Source: Halomonas salinarum (lineage in GTDB: Bacteria; Pseudomonadota; Gammaproteobacteria; Pseudomonadales; Halomonadaceae). Taken from it: 64,000 bases of DNA. The stretch covers positions 62,001 to 126,000 of the forward strand of contig NZ_WWNB01000001.1 of NCBI RefSeq assembly GCF_012062845.1, written 5' to 3'. Both the position numbers and the translations under genes were made by a program. This document shows, piece after piece, positions 53,157-62,663 of this stretch; the first letter of the stretch is position 1, and each line of letters opens with the position of its first letter. Below the pieces are notes generated by a model. That model did not search any database. It was not told the DNA's origin and worked only from the letters and a program-made list of their open reading frames with translations.

Positions 53157-55442
53157 TCATTCCGCGTTACTTTCCCGCGAGTCTTGCATGTCAATGGGAC
53201 GGAGGCTGGTGCCATCAAGCCAGGCTTCGAGGTCATCGAGCGATGGTGACAGGCAGTTTTCGAGCGCATCCAGCAGCATCGTCAGGTGATCGTGAGGTGC
53301 ACGCTGAGCCGCACTCTCAAGCTCCCTGGCCCGCTCTCCCACCTGACAGAGTCCCAGACTCAGCGCTTCGCCTTTTACCAAGTGAGCAAGCTGCATCACC
53401 TGATCGACTTGTCCGTTATTGATAGCGAGTGACAGTGCTTCGAGACGCCCCGGCATCTGGCGGCGATAGACATTTACTAGCTTTCTGACATCCTCAAGCG
53501 CCAGATGCTCATGCAACTCATCCAGCACATCCAGCGCAAGTCTTGGCTCATTCCCTGAGTCAACAGCGCTGGCCTCGATAGGCTCGGATGCGCTTTCTTC
53601 TGACGCACCGTCCTCCCCGGCTCGTCCATCCTCCGACGGTATGCTCGTCGTCTCGTCCATACCGCCGATATGGTGATGCAGCGTCGCCTGTAGCTGAGCA
53701 CTGGAAAGTGGCTTGATCAGATAATCGTTCATGCCAGCAGCCAGGCAACGAGCATGTTCATCACCAAAGGTGCCAGCCGTCATGGCAACGATCGGTACTC
53801 GGGCACACCAATCGGCCCTTCTGCGCAACTGGCGAGTCACTTCAAACCCATCCAACAGAGGCATCTGCAGATCCATGAAGATCAGCGCAAAGGGATCACC
53901 CTGAGTGATCCTCAGCGCCTCCTCGCCGGACGAGGCAATCTCGACTCGACAGCCCAGGCGAGTGAGCATGATGCGCGCCACCTGCTGGTTGATCGCATTA
54001 TCCTCGACGACCAATAGCCGCTGACCGGATGGTAAGGCGGGCCAGAAGTGCGGCTCAGCACTCTTATTCGTCTGCTCCGGAGGGTTGGCGCGGCGCAATG
54101 GCACCTCGAACCAAAAGCGGCTGCCCTCGCCCACGCGACTGATAAACTCGATGTCCCCGCCCATGGCACTCACCAGGCGTCTGCAGATCACCAGTCCCAG
54201 ACCACTACCACCGAAGCGACGCGCCGTGGATGCATCACCCTGCCGAAAAGGCTCGAATAGACGATGACGCTGCTCGTCGGAAATGCCTGAGCCACTATCT
54301 CTGACCGAGACCAGAAGCCGCTCATCTGCGGAGTAGCTCACTTGCACCGAGACATCACCGTGCTCCGTGAACTTGATGGCGTTGGAGAGCAGGTTGAGAA
54401 GCACCTGGCGAAGCCGGCCTGGATCCCCCTGCAACCGCTCGGGGACGTCATCAGCCAGTTGTGAGGTCAGTGTAATGCCCTTGTAGGCGGCTCGTGGCTC
54501 GAAAAGTCGCACGGCTGCTTCAATCAGTTCCTGTAACGAGAAGTCGACATGCTCAAGCTCAAGATGACCCGACTCGATACGCGAGAAATCGAGAATATCG
54601 TTGATCAACCCCAGAAGCTTGTCGGCACTGTCATGGATGATCTCGGCATAGCGTCGCGAAGAGGGATCAAGCGGACGACCTCGCAGCATCTCACTCATGC
54701 CAATGACGCCATTAAGCGGAGTACGAATCTCGTGACTGACGGTCGCCAGAAACTCGGATTTAGCTTCATTGGCGTCCTGCGCCTTTTGAGCAGACTCTTC
54801 GAGGCGACGTCTCAGCACCTCCTGAGCACGCCGTGATTCGGCATTTTCCCGGGCCTCGCGGAACAAGAACCGGGTTACCATCAGAATCGACAGACTCATC
54901 AACCCAAGCAGGCTCAGCAGCATCCAATGCAGCCATTGGAGTGCCTCTCTTTCCTGCTGCTTGGCCTTGCCCAAATGCGTATTGGTGGCGATCACCAACC
55001 GCTGGCTAAGATCGATCAAGGGATCAAGTGCTGCCTGCAAAGAACGCCGGGAGGCCTCATCCAAGCGTTCTAGTCCCCCGAACTGCAGGTCGAGAATATC
55101 CATCTGGCTGGCAATGGCGGGTATCAGCTGTGTCTGATCGTCAATACGCTGAAAAAGCTCACCGATATCGCCGCGTTGCAGAATATTGAGTCGACTGTAA
55201 AGCAGCTCAAACTTGATCCGTAACGCATCAAGATCATTGACCTCGTCGAGCTTATCACGCAACTGAATGGCCTCACGATCCAGCTTGTAGGCCGCCCAGG
55301 TAACATCTCCCCCAACACTGTTTGCCAGACTCTCCTGGCGCCATACGATCATACCGGCCACCACCAACGCGGCGATAAAGAAACCAAGCACTGCGGCAGC
55401 GCCGAGCTTCAGACGCAACGGGTAGCGAAGATAATTCACCAT
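53157..55442 (-). CDS. Hybrid sensor kinase with receiver and Hpt domains
   Basis: 761 residues from the ATG at 55442: TM1 near 13-34, a mainly helical periplasmic region of about 140 residues, TM2 near 178-204 and a coiled coil. HisKA has LATVSHEIRTPLNGVIGMSEML, HATPase has LLNLLSNAIKFTEHG and FGGSGLGLVICRRL. The receiver has VVEDNAINQQVA, LIFMDLQMPLLDG and YLIKPLSS, and a C-terminal Hpt has MQLAHLVKGEALSLG. The TorS/ArcB-like phosphorelay order suggests an unlinked response regulator. A TTG start at 55475 would add 11 residues. It lies 39 bp after the gene for an exported Cys-less protein, likely in the same transcript; convergent with cra. Confidence 0.85.
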   Translation of the reverse strand: MVNYLRYPLRLKLGAAAVLGFFIAALVVAGMIVWRQESLANSVGGDVTWAAYKLDREAIQLRDKLDEVNDLDALRIKFELLYSRLNILQRGDIGELFQRIDDQTQLIPAIASQMDILDLQFGGLERLDEASRRSLQAALDPLIDLSQRLVIATNTHLGKAKQQEREALQWLHWMLLSLLGLMSLSILMVTRFLFREARENAESRRAQEVLRRRLEESAQKAQDANEAKSEFLATVSHEIRTPLNGVIGMSEMLRGRPLDPSSRRYAEIIHDSADKLLGLINDILDFSRIESGHLELEHVDFSLQELIEAAVRLFEPRAAYKGITLTSQLADDVPERLQGDPGRLRQVLLNLLSNAIKFTEHGDVSVQVSYSADERLLVSVRDSGSGISDEQRHRLFEPFRQGDASTARRFGGSGLGLVICRRLVSAMGGDIEFISRVGEGSRFWFEVPLRRANPPEQTNKSAEPHFWPALPSGQRLLVVEDNAINQQVARIMLTRLGCRVEIASSGEEALRITQGDPFALIFMDLQMPLLDGFEVTRQLRRRADWCARVPIVAMTAGTFGDEHARCLAAGMNDYLIKPLSSAQLQATLHHHIGGMDETTSIPSEDGRAGEDGASEESASEPIEASAVDSGNEPRLALDVLDELHEHLALEDVRKLVNVYRRQMPGRLEALSLAINNGQVDQVMQLAHLVKGEALSLGLCQVGERARELESAAQRAPHDHLTMLLDALENCLSPSLDDLEAWLDGTSLRPIDMQDSRESNAE

Positions 55443-55481
55443 CACGTCGACTGCCACTGGGAAAGTCGATGGCAATCAGTC

Positions 55482-55997
55482 TTAATGGACATGGATCTTG
55501 GCAACCTGCCAGACACTGCGATAGCGGATATCCTCGGTATTGAGGTCAGGATTCTCGTCGAAGGGGTACAATACGAATAGTGGGCCGAAATTGCGGATCA
55601 CCAAAGGCTTACCGTCCATCGACATGGCGAGAATGACATCGTAATCCACAACATCACTGATCGGGATCAGCCCGATATAACCGTTCATCGCCTCGACTCG
55701 CAGCTCGTCGCCATCAGCGCCGACCCGGGAAAGTACGTCCCGGATCAGCGGGCCGCGGAATTGCCGTTTCCCATCCGTCCAAGGGGTGTGAGTGGTCAGG
55801 ACGTGGGTCGGCAAGGTATGCAGCATCTTCCGGTCGAATCGAGCCTTGTCGCCAGCATTGGTATAACGAATGTCACCGCTAACCTCGAGCAGGACGTTGC
55901 CCGTCGGTTGCGGTAAAGACAATGAACCGGCATGAGCAGGCAGAAAGCTGAGGCTGACAAGCAGGAACAACGCCAGTGAATAGGTAATCGAATTCAT
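55482..55997 (-). CDS. Exported protein with sulfite-oxidase-like (molybdopterin-oxidoreductase) fold, no cysteine
   Basis: 171 residues with a signal peptide (SLALFLLVSLSFLPAHA). The mature part (VLLEVSGDIRYTNAGDKARFDRKMLHTLP, FRGPLIRDVLSRVGADGDELRVEAMNGYIGLIPISDV) resembles the oxidoreductase molybdopterin-binding domain of sulfite oxidase and YedY. The protein contains no cysteine at all, so the molybdenum-ligating cysteine is missing and enzymatic molybdopterin chemistry is unlikely. Just upstream of a membrane hybrid kinase gene, it may be a periplasmic ligand-binding partner of that kinase (inference). Confidence 0.7.
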   Translation of the reverse strand: MNSITYSLALFLLVSLSFLPAHAGSLSLPQPTGNVLLEVSGDIRYTNAGDKARFDRKMLHTLPTHVLTTHTPWTDGKRQFRGPLIRDVLSRVGADGDELRVEAMNGYIGLIPISDVVDYDVILAMSMDGKPLVIRNFGPLFVLYPFDENPDLNTEDIRYRSVWQVAKIHVH

Positions 55998-56069
55998 GAA
56001 AGGCCTTAAGATTTTCTAAGAAGAGTGATCCTTACGTGCGCGATTATCGTGTGCTTTTGAGTAACCAGA

Positions 56070-56885
56070 TCACGCCAGGATCTCGACCTTGTCAGCAAGA
56101 GATAAACGGCCTTCTTTCACTACCACCAGGTTCTGTCCAAACAGCACCTTGCCGTTATTACCGCGCCGATAGGTCGCCAGTGTCTTGAGCGGTTCCTTGC
56201 CAGGCAGGAATGTTCCGGTAAGCGGATCAACAGTAATCATGGCGCAGCGTGAGCAGGGTTCCATCACGGCAAGCTCCACTTCACCGATACGCAGGCGCTG
56301 CCAATTGTCCTCGGCGAAAGCGTCGCTGCCTGCTACAACCAGATTAGGCCGAAACTGCGCCATGCTATGGGGCCTGGCCTGGGACTTGGCCATGCGCTCG
56401 TTGAGATCATTAAGCGACCCTTCACCTATCAGCAGCAGCGGATAGCCGTCGGCAAACCCGACCGACTGCTCAATCGATTGCCGGTAACGCGGGGACTGCT
56501 CGCCGATACATAGCAAATGCGCCGATTCACCCAGCACCTCGGTGCACCAGGCATCAGCTTCTCGCGTCGTGGTCAAGGCATCGAAGCGATCCCCCCAGAC
56601 CTCGGTGCCAAAGGGCGTCAGGTCAAAATCAACCCTTGAGAGTGCTAGATCCGGGTGGCCGGGAAAACTCAGTGTCACGGTGTCTACACCCAATTGCACC
56701 TGTATCAGTTCGAGCCTTGGGTGAGTGCGGGCCGTGATAAAGCGGCCATCCGGGCGCGACATCATCATACGCCGATCCCCGACAATTCCCTCCCGTTGCA
56801 CATCAGCATGTTCGAGAATCTCTCCCGCACAGGACTTTAGGGGATAGCGATAAAGAGCAGACACATGCAGGGGGGTGGCGATCAT
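56070..56885 (-). CDS. MOSC-domain protein, YcbX-like
   Basis: 271 residues: N-terminal MOSC_N beta-barrel (VSALYRYPLKSCAGEILEHADVQREGIVGDRRMMM) and a C-terminal MOSC domain with the conserved cysteine in MEPCSRCAMITVDPLTG. YcbX-type proteins act with molybdenum cofactor in reducing N-hydroxylated compounds; some carry a C-terminal ferredoxin domain, which is absent here. ATG at 56885 gives the standard N terminus; the upstream in-frame extension looks noncoding. Located next to the sulfite-oxidase-fold gene, same strand, 72 bp apart. Confidence 0.83.
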   Translation of the reverse strand: MIATPLHVSALYRYPLKSCAGEILEHADVQREGIVGDRRMMMSRPDGRFITARTHPRLELIQVQLGVDTVTLSFPGHPDLALSRVDFDLTPFGTEVWGDRFDALTTTREADAWCTEVLGESAHLLCIGEQSPRYRQSIEQSVGFADGYPLLLIGEGSLNDLNERMAKSQARPHSMAQFRPNLVVAGSDAFAEDNWQRLRIGEVELAVMEPCSRCAMITVDPLTGTFLPGKEPLKTLATYRRGNNGKVLFGQNLVVVKEGRLSLADKVEILA

Positions 56886-57017
56886 GGCAGGCGGTCCGTG
56901 CAGGCAATGGTTTGCATAGCGAGAGGTGATAAAACCTCTCGCTACATCACTTGTTAAACGTGATTCACCTGCACAGCTTACCGAAGATCGCCAATAGCGG
57001 ACCAGCGGTCGCGTCAA

Positions 57018-57833
57018 TCAGTTCTTGGATTGTTCAATGATCTCAACATTGACCAAATCTTCGTAGGCATGCCAGCTGGCATGGCCCAGCACCGGCAGGA
57101 TCACGGCCAGGCCGATGTAGAAGGTCACCACGCCAAGCAGTACGCTGCCGGTAAGGATCACGGCCCACAGCAGCATGGGACGGAAATTCTGCGCAACCGC
57201 CTTTAGGCTCGCCTCGATGCCTTCCATGAAGGTCAGATCCTGATCCATCAGGGTGGGGATGGCCACCACGCTGATCGAGAAGGCACCGAAGGCCAGCACC
57301 GCCCCTACCGCCGTGCCCACCAACAGCATGCTCAAGCCCTCGGAGGTCGTCAGCAGTGCCGTATAGAGGGTATCGGGGCTTGGCACATCGAAGCCAAAGA
57401 AGAGCGCGAACAATAACGTGGCCAGACGAATCCAGGCGAGGAAGAAAATCATCATCATGAGGCCCATCATCGCCAACTGGCCTGTATGAGCGCTCCAGGC
57501 ACCGAAGGCGTCCCCCATGGTCGGTGACCGGTTTTCCTCAAGGGCGCGGCTGATACCGTAGGAGCCAACCGCCACCAGGGGACCTAAAAACATGAACCCG
57601 GCAACCAGCGGCAGCAACCAGTGCCAGAGATCGAGGGTGAAGGCAGCCAGGGTTATGGCCAGGCTAAGTCCCACCCAGAACATGCCATAGGCCAAACTGA
57701 CGGCCGTGGCATCACGAAAGTCCTGGAAGCCAGCAACCAACCAGCTTCTGGGCTTGTCCATACCTACCGAGTTGATGCTGATTTTAACGTTGTAGTCTGA
57801 AGGCTTCGGGCCCTTCGATGTGACTGCATTCAT
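57018..57833 (-). CDS. DUF2189-type inner-membrane protein
   Basis: 271 residues with about six hydrophobic helices. The N terminus (YNVKISINSVGMDKPRSWLVAGFQDFRDA) and the GVVTFYIGLAVILPVLGHASWHAYEDLV segment are characteristic of DUF2189 proteins, abundant in proteobacteria and of unknown function. AAGGGG precedes the ATG. It lies about 130 bp upstream of the MOSC gene on the same strand. Confidence 0.75.
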   Translation of the reverse strand: MNAVTSKGPKPSDYNVKISINSVGMDKPRSWLVAGFQDFRDATAVSLAYGMFWVGLSLAITLAAFTLDLWHWLLPLVAGFMFLGPLVAVGSYGISRALEENRSPTMGDAFGAWSAHTGQLAMMGLMMMIFFLAWIRLATLLFALFFGFDVPSPDTLYTALLTTSEGLSMLLVGTAVGAVLAFGAFSISVVAIPTLMDQDLTFMEGIEASLKAVAQNFRPMLLWAVILTGSVLLGVVTFYIGLAVILPVLGHASWHAYEDLVNVEIIEQSKN

Positions 57834-58056
57834 GGCATTCCCCTTAACCGTTCGCGGTAATGGTGTCCATCGAGCCTTGGCCGTGCTCCGCATCCTGCGA
57901 TATCAATTAAACGCGTTGGCCAGTACGGCAAGATGCCTTAATGCTTGTTCCCGTTACTCTTCTCTCAATGTAGACGAGAGGGAGAAAGCTTGCCCCTGCA
58001 AAGACTTATCCTCTTCTACGCTCAAACCACGCTTCTCTGGCGAGTCGTGCAGAAAG

Positions 58057-58093
58057 GCCAACCCCCGACTGGCAAAACCAGTCGGGGGTTGGC
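58057..58093 (-). terminator. Strong terminator after the TRAP-uspA operon
   Basis: GCCAACCCCCGACTGG and CCAGTCGGGGGTTGGC form a perfect 16-bp stem with loop CAAAA, 31 bp beyond the uspA stop on the minus strand; TTTCT follows. Confidence 0.88.
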
Positions 58094-58123
58094 GGCATGC
58101 AGAGACAGAGTGGCGTCGATGAA

Positions 58124-58552
58124 TCAGCGTACGACCATCACCGACATCTTGCTGTGGTGCACCACATGTTCCGCATTGGGTCCCAGCAGATAATCGGCAA
58201 ATTTGCGCTTGTTGTGCGAGGCCATCACCACCAGATCGATCTCCAGTTTCTTGGCGACATCGATGATGGCTTCCCAGGGTGAGCCCTCGGCGATAACACA
58301 TTTTGCGCTGACGTCACTTGGTACGTGCTGCTTGACGAACTCCTGCTGAGCATCACTTATGGCCTGATGCGCCTTCTCACTGAAGTCGGCAGGAAAATAG
58401 GACCCCACCAGGGGCATGCGATAGTCAGGCAGTACTGTCACGAGATACAGCGACGCATCGAAAGTACGGCACAGCGCCAAGGCGGTGGGCAGCGCCCTTT
58501 CCCAGGACGCTTCCTCATTCAGATCCACCGGCAGCAGGATTTTCTGATACAT
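58124..58552 (-). CDS. UspA-type universal stress protein (TeaD-like)
   Basis: 142 residues, single Usp domain (ILLPVDLNEEASW ... DLVVMASHNKRKFADYLLGPNAEHVVHHSKMSVMVVR). The nucleotide-binding tail with LLGPNAEHVVHHS is present in a variant form. In Halomonas elongata TeaD is an ATP-binding Usp encoded after the TRAP transporter TeaABC and negatively affects its activity; the arrangement here is the same with a TAXI-type transporter. GGAGGG precedes the ATG; 14 bp after the permease stop. Confidence 0.86.
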   Translation of the reverse strand: MYQKILLPVDLNEEASWERALPTALALCRTFDASLYLVTVLPDYRMPLVGSYFPADFSEKAHQAISDAQQEFVKQHVPSDVSAKCVIAEGSPWEAIIDVAKKLEIDLVVMASHNKRKFADYLLGPNAEHVVHHSKMSVMVVR

Positions 58553-58566
58553 GGTCTAGCCCTCCG

Positions 58567-61161
58567 TTACGCGGTAGCCGGCTTGGTTGAGGTGTCTCGA
58601 CGGCGCCGCTGTAGCAGCACAATCAGGACAAAAAGCCCGAACGCCGGAATCCACATCCATTCCTTCGACCAACGATCCACCGGCGCCAGCACCTCGATGA
58701 TTTCCTGATCGAAGTCGAAGCCAAGCTTCTCCGCCTGGCTGCCGAAGGCAACCATATCGACGATGACGCTCTCATCCTCGATCAGCAGCTCCAGGCCGAA
58801 ATTAGCCAGACGCTCCTCACCCGTTTCGCCTTCAGGTACCGGCAATGTCATGTAGGTGGTCAAAGGATCACCGTAGGGATCTTTGCCTGACACCTGCAGG
58901 CGCAGCGTGCTGTCGTCATCCATTTCACCAAGCTGCTGCACGAACTGGGTCGGCGGCACCGACTGGTAAGGATCATGGATCATGTCCATCCAGAAACCCG
59001 GGCGGAACAGGGAAAAGGCCACCAGCAACAGCAGTACGCTTTCATACCAACGGTTACGGGTCAGCATGAATCCCTGTGTCGCCGCCGCAAAGATCAACAT
59101 GGCAAGCGTCGATACAACGAATACCACAATGCCCTGCAGGAAGGTCACATCGATCAGCAGCAGGTCAGTATTGAAGATGAAGAGGAACGGCAGCGCTGCG
59201 GTCCGCAGGCTGTAGTAGAACGCCTGGAAGCCGGTTCTCAGCGGATCACCGCCCGATACGGCAGCAGCGGCAAAGGATGCCAGCCCCACCGGCGGAGTAA
59301 CGTCGGCCATGATGCCGAAATAGAACACGAAGAGGTGCACGGCGATCAGCGGCACCAGCAGACCATTCTGCTCACCCAGCGTCACGATCACCGGCGCCAG
59401 AAGCGCCGACACCACAATATAGTTGGCAGTGGTCGGCAACCCCATGCCGAGGATCAAGCTGAGCACTGCCGTGAGCATCAGGATCAGCATCAGGTTGCCC
59501 ATCGACAGGATCTCGACCACGTCGGCGAGCACAAGACCTACGCCGGTCTGCGACACGGCACCCACGATGATGCCTGCGGTAGCCGTCGCAATACCGATAC
59601 CGATCATGTTGCGCGCACCGGTCACCAGCCCATCCCACAGGTCCAGGAAGCCTGACTTGATGTTCTCGACAAGCTCGCTCTGCCCCCGGAATATTCCCGA
59701 AATAGGACGCTGGGTCACAATGATGAAGGTCATGAACACCGTGGCCCAGAAGGCCGAAAGCCCTGGCGAAAGCCGCTCGACCATCAGACACCAGACCAGC
59801 ACCACGACAGGCAGAATATACTGTAGCCCTACCATCACGGTCGGCCGCGTCTGGGGCAGCGTGATCACTGGCGAATTGGGATCGTCGATCTCGAGCTCAG
59901 GATAGTTGGCCCCCACCTTGAGCAGGCCAACATATATAGCTGTCAGTCCAGCCGCCACCACCCAGGGTGTCGCATCGCCGAGTATTGGCTTTAGCCACCC
60001 CAAGCCGTAATAAACCACCAGAGCGGTGATCATCATCAACAGCAGACCACCCAGAAATCCGACGGCCTTGCGGACCAGCGGCTTGGGCGGGTTGCTGCTC
60101 TGAAGTCCCTTCATGTTGGCCTTGAGGGCCTCGAGGTGGACGATGTAGACCAACGCGATATAGGAAATGAGCGCCGGCAGGAAGGCATGTTTGATGACGT
60201 CTACATACGAGATGCCCACATACTCGACCATCAGGAAGGCCGCTGCCCCCATGACCGGCGGCATGATCTGACCATTCACCGAGGAAGCGACCTCGACGGC
60301 CCCAGCTTTCTCGGAGGAAAAGCCGACACGCTTCATCATCGGAATCGTAAAGGTGCCGGTAGTGACGACGTTGGCAATGGAAGAACCCGAAATCAGGCCG
60401 GTCATGCCCGAAGCGACAACTGCAGCCTTGGCTGGACCCCCCTTGTAGTGGCCGAGTAACGAGAAAGCGACCTTGATGAAATAGTTACCGGCACCCGCCT
60501 TGTCGAGCAGGGCACCAAACAACACAAACAGGAAAACGAAGCTGGTCGACACCCCCAGCGCAATGCCGAATACCCCCTGGGTCGTCAGCCACTGGTGGTT
60601 GATCAACCCGGGAATGCTGACACCGCGGTGCGACAGAATGCCCGGCATGTAGGGACCTGCCAGCGAATAACCGATAAATACCATGGCCACGATCATCAGC
60701 GGCGGGCCAAGCGCCCGGCGGGTGGCCTCAAGCAGCAGCAGGATACCAATGACGCCGACAATCACGTCCTGCATGACCGGCGCCCCAGGGCGTTGGGCCA
60801 ACTGCTCGTAGAAAATAAACATATAGGCCCCGGCGAGTGCCGCCAGCAGGCCCAGTACCCAGTCCTGGATAGGAATACGATCCCGCGGAGAATTCTTGGA
60901 GGCGGGATAGGCCATGTAGGCCAGGAAGAGGGCGAAAGCCAAGTGAATCGAGCGCGATTCTGTGGCGTTGAACACCCCGAATTCGAGTATGAAAGGTAGC
61001 GGTGAAGCAATCCAAAGCTGGAAAAGCGACCAGACCGCCGCCGTTACCACCAAAATTTTGCCGGGCATCCCGGGCGGCTTACGCGAACCGGAATCCGAGG
61101 ACGCAACCATATCCTCGAGATCGGCACTCGAAGCCGAGGCTCTTGTCTTGTCTTCGCTCAT
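58567..61161 (-). CDS. TRAP transporter fused permease (TAXI type)
   Basis: 864-residue fused small and large membrane subunit (4TM/12TM type) of a sodium-dependent TRAP transporter. After a short polar N terminus come helices with the conserved GMTGLISGSSIANVVTTGTFTIPMMKRVGFS and SSVNGQIMPPVMGAAAFLMVEY segments, then a large second half with GMGLPTTANYIVVSALLAPV and FYFGIMADVTPPVGLASFAAAAVSGGDP. The C terminus adds a soluble loop region around residues 730-830 before a last helix. It lies 140 bp after the binding-protein gene. Substrate unknown. Confidence 0.9.
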   Translation of the reverse strand: MSEDKTRASASSADLEDMVASSDSGSRKPPGMPGKILVVTAAVWSLFQLWIASPLPFILEFGVFNATESRSIHLAFALFLAYMAYPASKNSPRDRIPIQDWVLGLLAALAGAYMFIFYEQLAQRPGAPVMQDVIVGVIGILLLLEATRRALGPPLMIVAMVFIGYSLAGPYMPGILSHRGVSIPGLINHQWLTTQGVFGIALGVSTSFVFLFVLFGALLDKAGAGNYFIKVAFSLLGHYKGGPAKAAVVASGMTGLISGSSIANVVTTGTFTIPMMKRVGFSSEKAGAVEVASSVNGQIMPPVMGAAAFLMVEYVGISYVDVIKHAFLPALISYIALVYIVHLEALKANMKGLQSSNPPKPLVRKAVGFLGGLLLMMITALVVYYGLGWLKPILGDATPWVVAAGLTAIYVGLLKVGANYPELEIDDPNSPVITLPQTRPTVMVGLQYILPVVVLVWCLMVERLSPGLSAFWATVFMTFIIVTQRPISGIFRGQSELVENIKSGFLDLWDGLVTGARNMIGIGIATATAGIIVGAVSQTGVGLVLADVVEILSMGNLMLILMLTAVLSLILGMGLPTTANYIVVSALLAPVIVTLGEQNGLLVPLIAVHLFVFYFGIMADVTPPVGLASFAAAAVSGGDPLRTGFQAFYYSLRTAALPFLFIFNTDLLLIDVTFLQGIVVFVVSTLAMLIFAAATQGFMLTRNRWYESVLLLLVAFSLFRPGFWMDMIHDPYQSVPPTQFVQQLGEMDDDSTLRLQVSGKDPYGDPLTTYMTLPVPEGETGEERLANFGLELLIEDESVIVDMVAFGSQAEKLGFDFDQEIIEVLAPVDRWSKEWMWIPAFGLFVLIVLLQRRRRDTSTKPATA

Positions 61162-61301
61162 GAAATCATCCTGATTGCCATCATCACCGGAAAAAGCCTA
61201 GTCGCCCGGGCCATGCCACGGGTCTAAAACCAAGATGCGCGACCTCCCTTTTGGAACGGCCGCGCACCGAGTCAAGAGCTTAAGCTCCTGTCAGGCCTGA
61301 A

Positions 61302-62276
61302 TCACTCGATCCAGCCACGCTCACGATAGTAACGGGCAGCCCCCGGGTGCAGCGGCGCTGACAGCCCTTGGGTGACCATCTCTTCTTCCTTCAGGTTAGC
61401 GAAGGCGGGGTGTAGGCGCTTGAAGCGATCGAAGTTATCGAACACTGCCTTGACGCTTTGATAGATGATGTCCTCGTCCACAGAGGCCTTGGTGACAAAG
61501 GTTGCCGCCACACCGAAGGTAGTGACATCTTCATCATTACCCTTGTAGAGGCCGCCCGGGATCACCACCTCGGAATAGTACGGATACTCCTCGACCAGCC
61601 CCTCGATGGCGGGGCCATCCAACGGAATCAGGTTGGCATCGACGGTAGTGGTGGCTTCCTGAATGGAGCCGTTCGGGTGACCGACCACATAGACCATGGC
61701 ATCGATGTTGTTATCGGCAAGGGCAGCAGCCTGCTCGGCGGCATCCAACTGAGAGGCCAGCGAGAAGGTGTCCTCGGTCCACCCCTTGGCGTCCATGACC
61801 TCTTCCATGGTGTTGCGCTGGCCAGAGCCCGGGTTACCGATATTGACACGCTTGCCCTCAAGGTCATCGAGGGTTTCGATGCCGGAATCGGCGCGAGCCA
61901 ACAGGGTTAGCGGCTCCCCGTGTACGCGGAAGACCGCGCGCAGCTCGGGGTAAGCATCGCCATCGAAGGTGCCCGTACCGTTATAGGCTTGATATTGCAC
62001 GTCGGACTGGGCAACACCCATGTCGAGCGCGCCGGACTTGATGCCGTTGATGTTAGCGACGGAACCGCCGGTCGACGGTGCGTTGCACTTGATATCAGAG
62101 TCTTCAAGACGGTTCACGAGACGACAGATCGACTGACCGACCACATAGTAGACGCCGGTCTGACCGCCGGTACCGATGGTGATGAAGCGCTCCTGAGCCA
62201 CGACCGGCGAGGAGAACATGGCAGCACCCGTCAGCAGGCCCGTTACGGCTGCAGCAGTGATTGCATGGCGTTTCAT
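61302..62276 (-). CDS. TAXI-family TRAP substrate-binding protein
   Basis: 324 residues with a signal peptide (AITAAAVTGLLTGAAMFSSPVVA). The mature start ERFITIGTGGQTGVYYVVGQSICRLVNR and the GKRVNIGNPGSGQRNTMEEVM motif are diagnostic of TAXI periplasmic proteins. It delivers an unknown substrate to the fused permease; characterised TAXI systems are few and mostly handle dicarboxylates or amino acids. AGAGGTG precedes the ATG. Confidence 0.9.
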   Translation of the reverse strand: MKRHAITAAAVTGLLTGAAMFSSPVVAQERFITIGTGGQTGVYYVVGQSICRLVNRLEDSDIKCNAPSTGGSVANINGIKSGALDMGVAQSDVQYQAYNGTGTFDGDAYPELRAVFRVHGEPLTLLARADSGIETLDDLEGKRVNIGNPGSGQRNTMEEVMDAKGWTEDTFSLASQLDAAEQAAALADNNIDAMVYVVGHPNGSIQEATTTVDANLIPLDGPAIEGLVEEYPYYSEVVIPGGLYKGNDEDVTTFGVAATFVTKASVDEDIIYQSVKAVFDNFDRFKRLHPAFANLKEEEMVTQGLSAPLHPGAARYYRERGWIE

Positions 62277-62663
62277 TCAGACACCTCTTGATAGTGTTGA
62301 TGTTGGATGGCTATGCCACCTCTGCGACATCTTCGCTCAGCCCTTTCGTCGGCGGGCATACCCGAATGGCGATATCTTTCTGCTTTTTGGCGATCATCGC
62401 ATTCGTTGTATCAGTTATAGCTTGCCTGCGCGGGTCTGGCGACGTTGCGCTTTCAGCGTTTCCTGCCAATGATGCTTACAAGCAAATGAGTATGCACTAC
62501 TTTAGATCATAGCGACCATACGATTCAGGTGTTTACACTAACTAGCCTAGTCATCCTTCGCGTTGAATCATGTAAAATCATGTCAACTCTCTTCGCGATA
62601 GTCGGATAGACCTGGATATTGCCGTTAGGCTTGATAGCACCCAAGAGGATTAAGGAGGACAGC
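62277..62663. other. 387-bp divergent control region (TAXI/macro)
   Basis: No convincing gene. AT-richer than the surroundings. An AATCATGT direct repeat (62566-62583) is enclosed by GTTGA and TCAAC. The plus-strand ribosome site AAGGAGG sits ahead of the macro-domain gene. A minus-strand TTGACA occurs at the edge of the repeat, but no matching -10 element was found. Confidence 0.5.
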
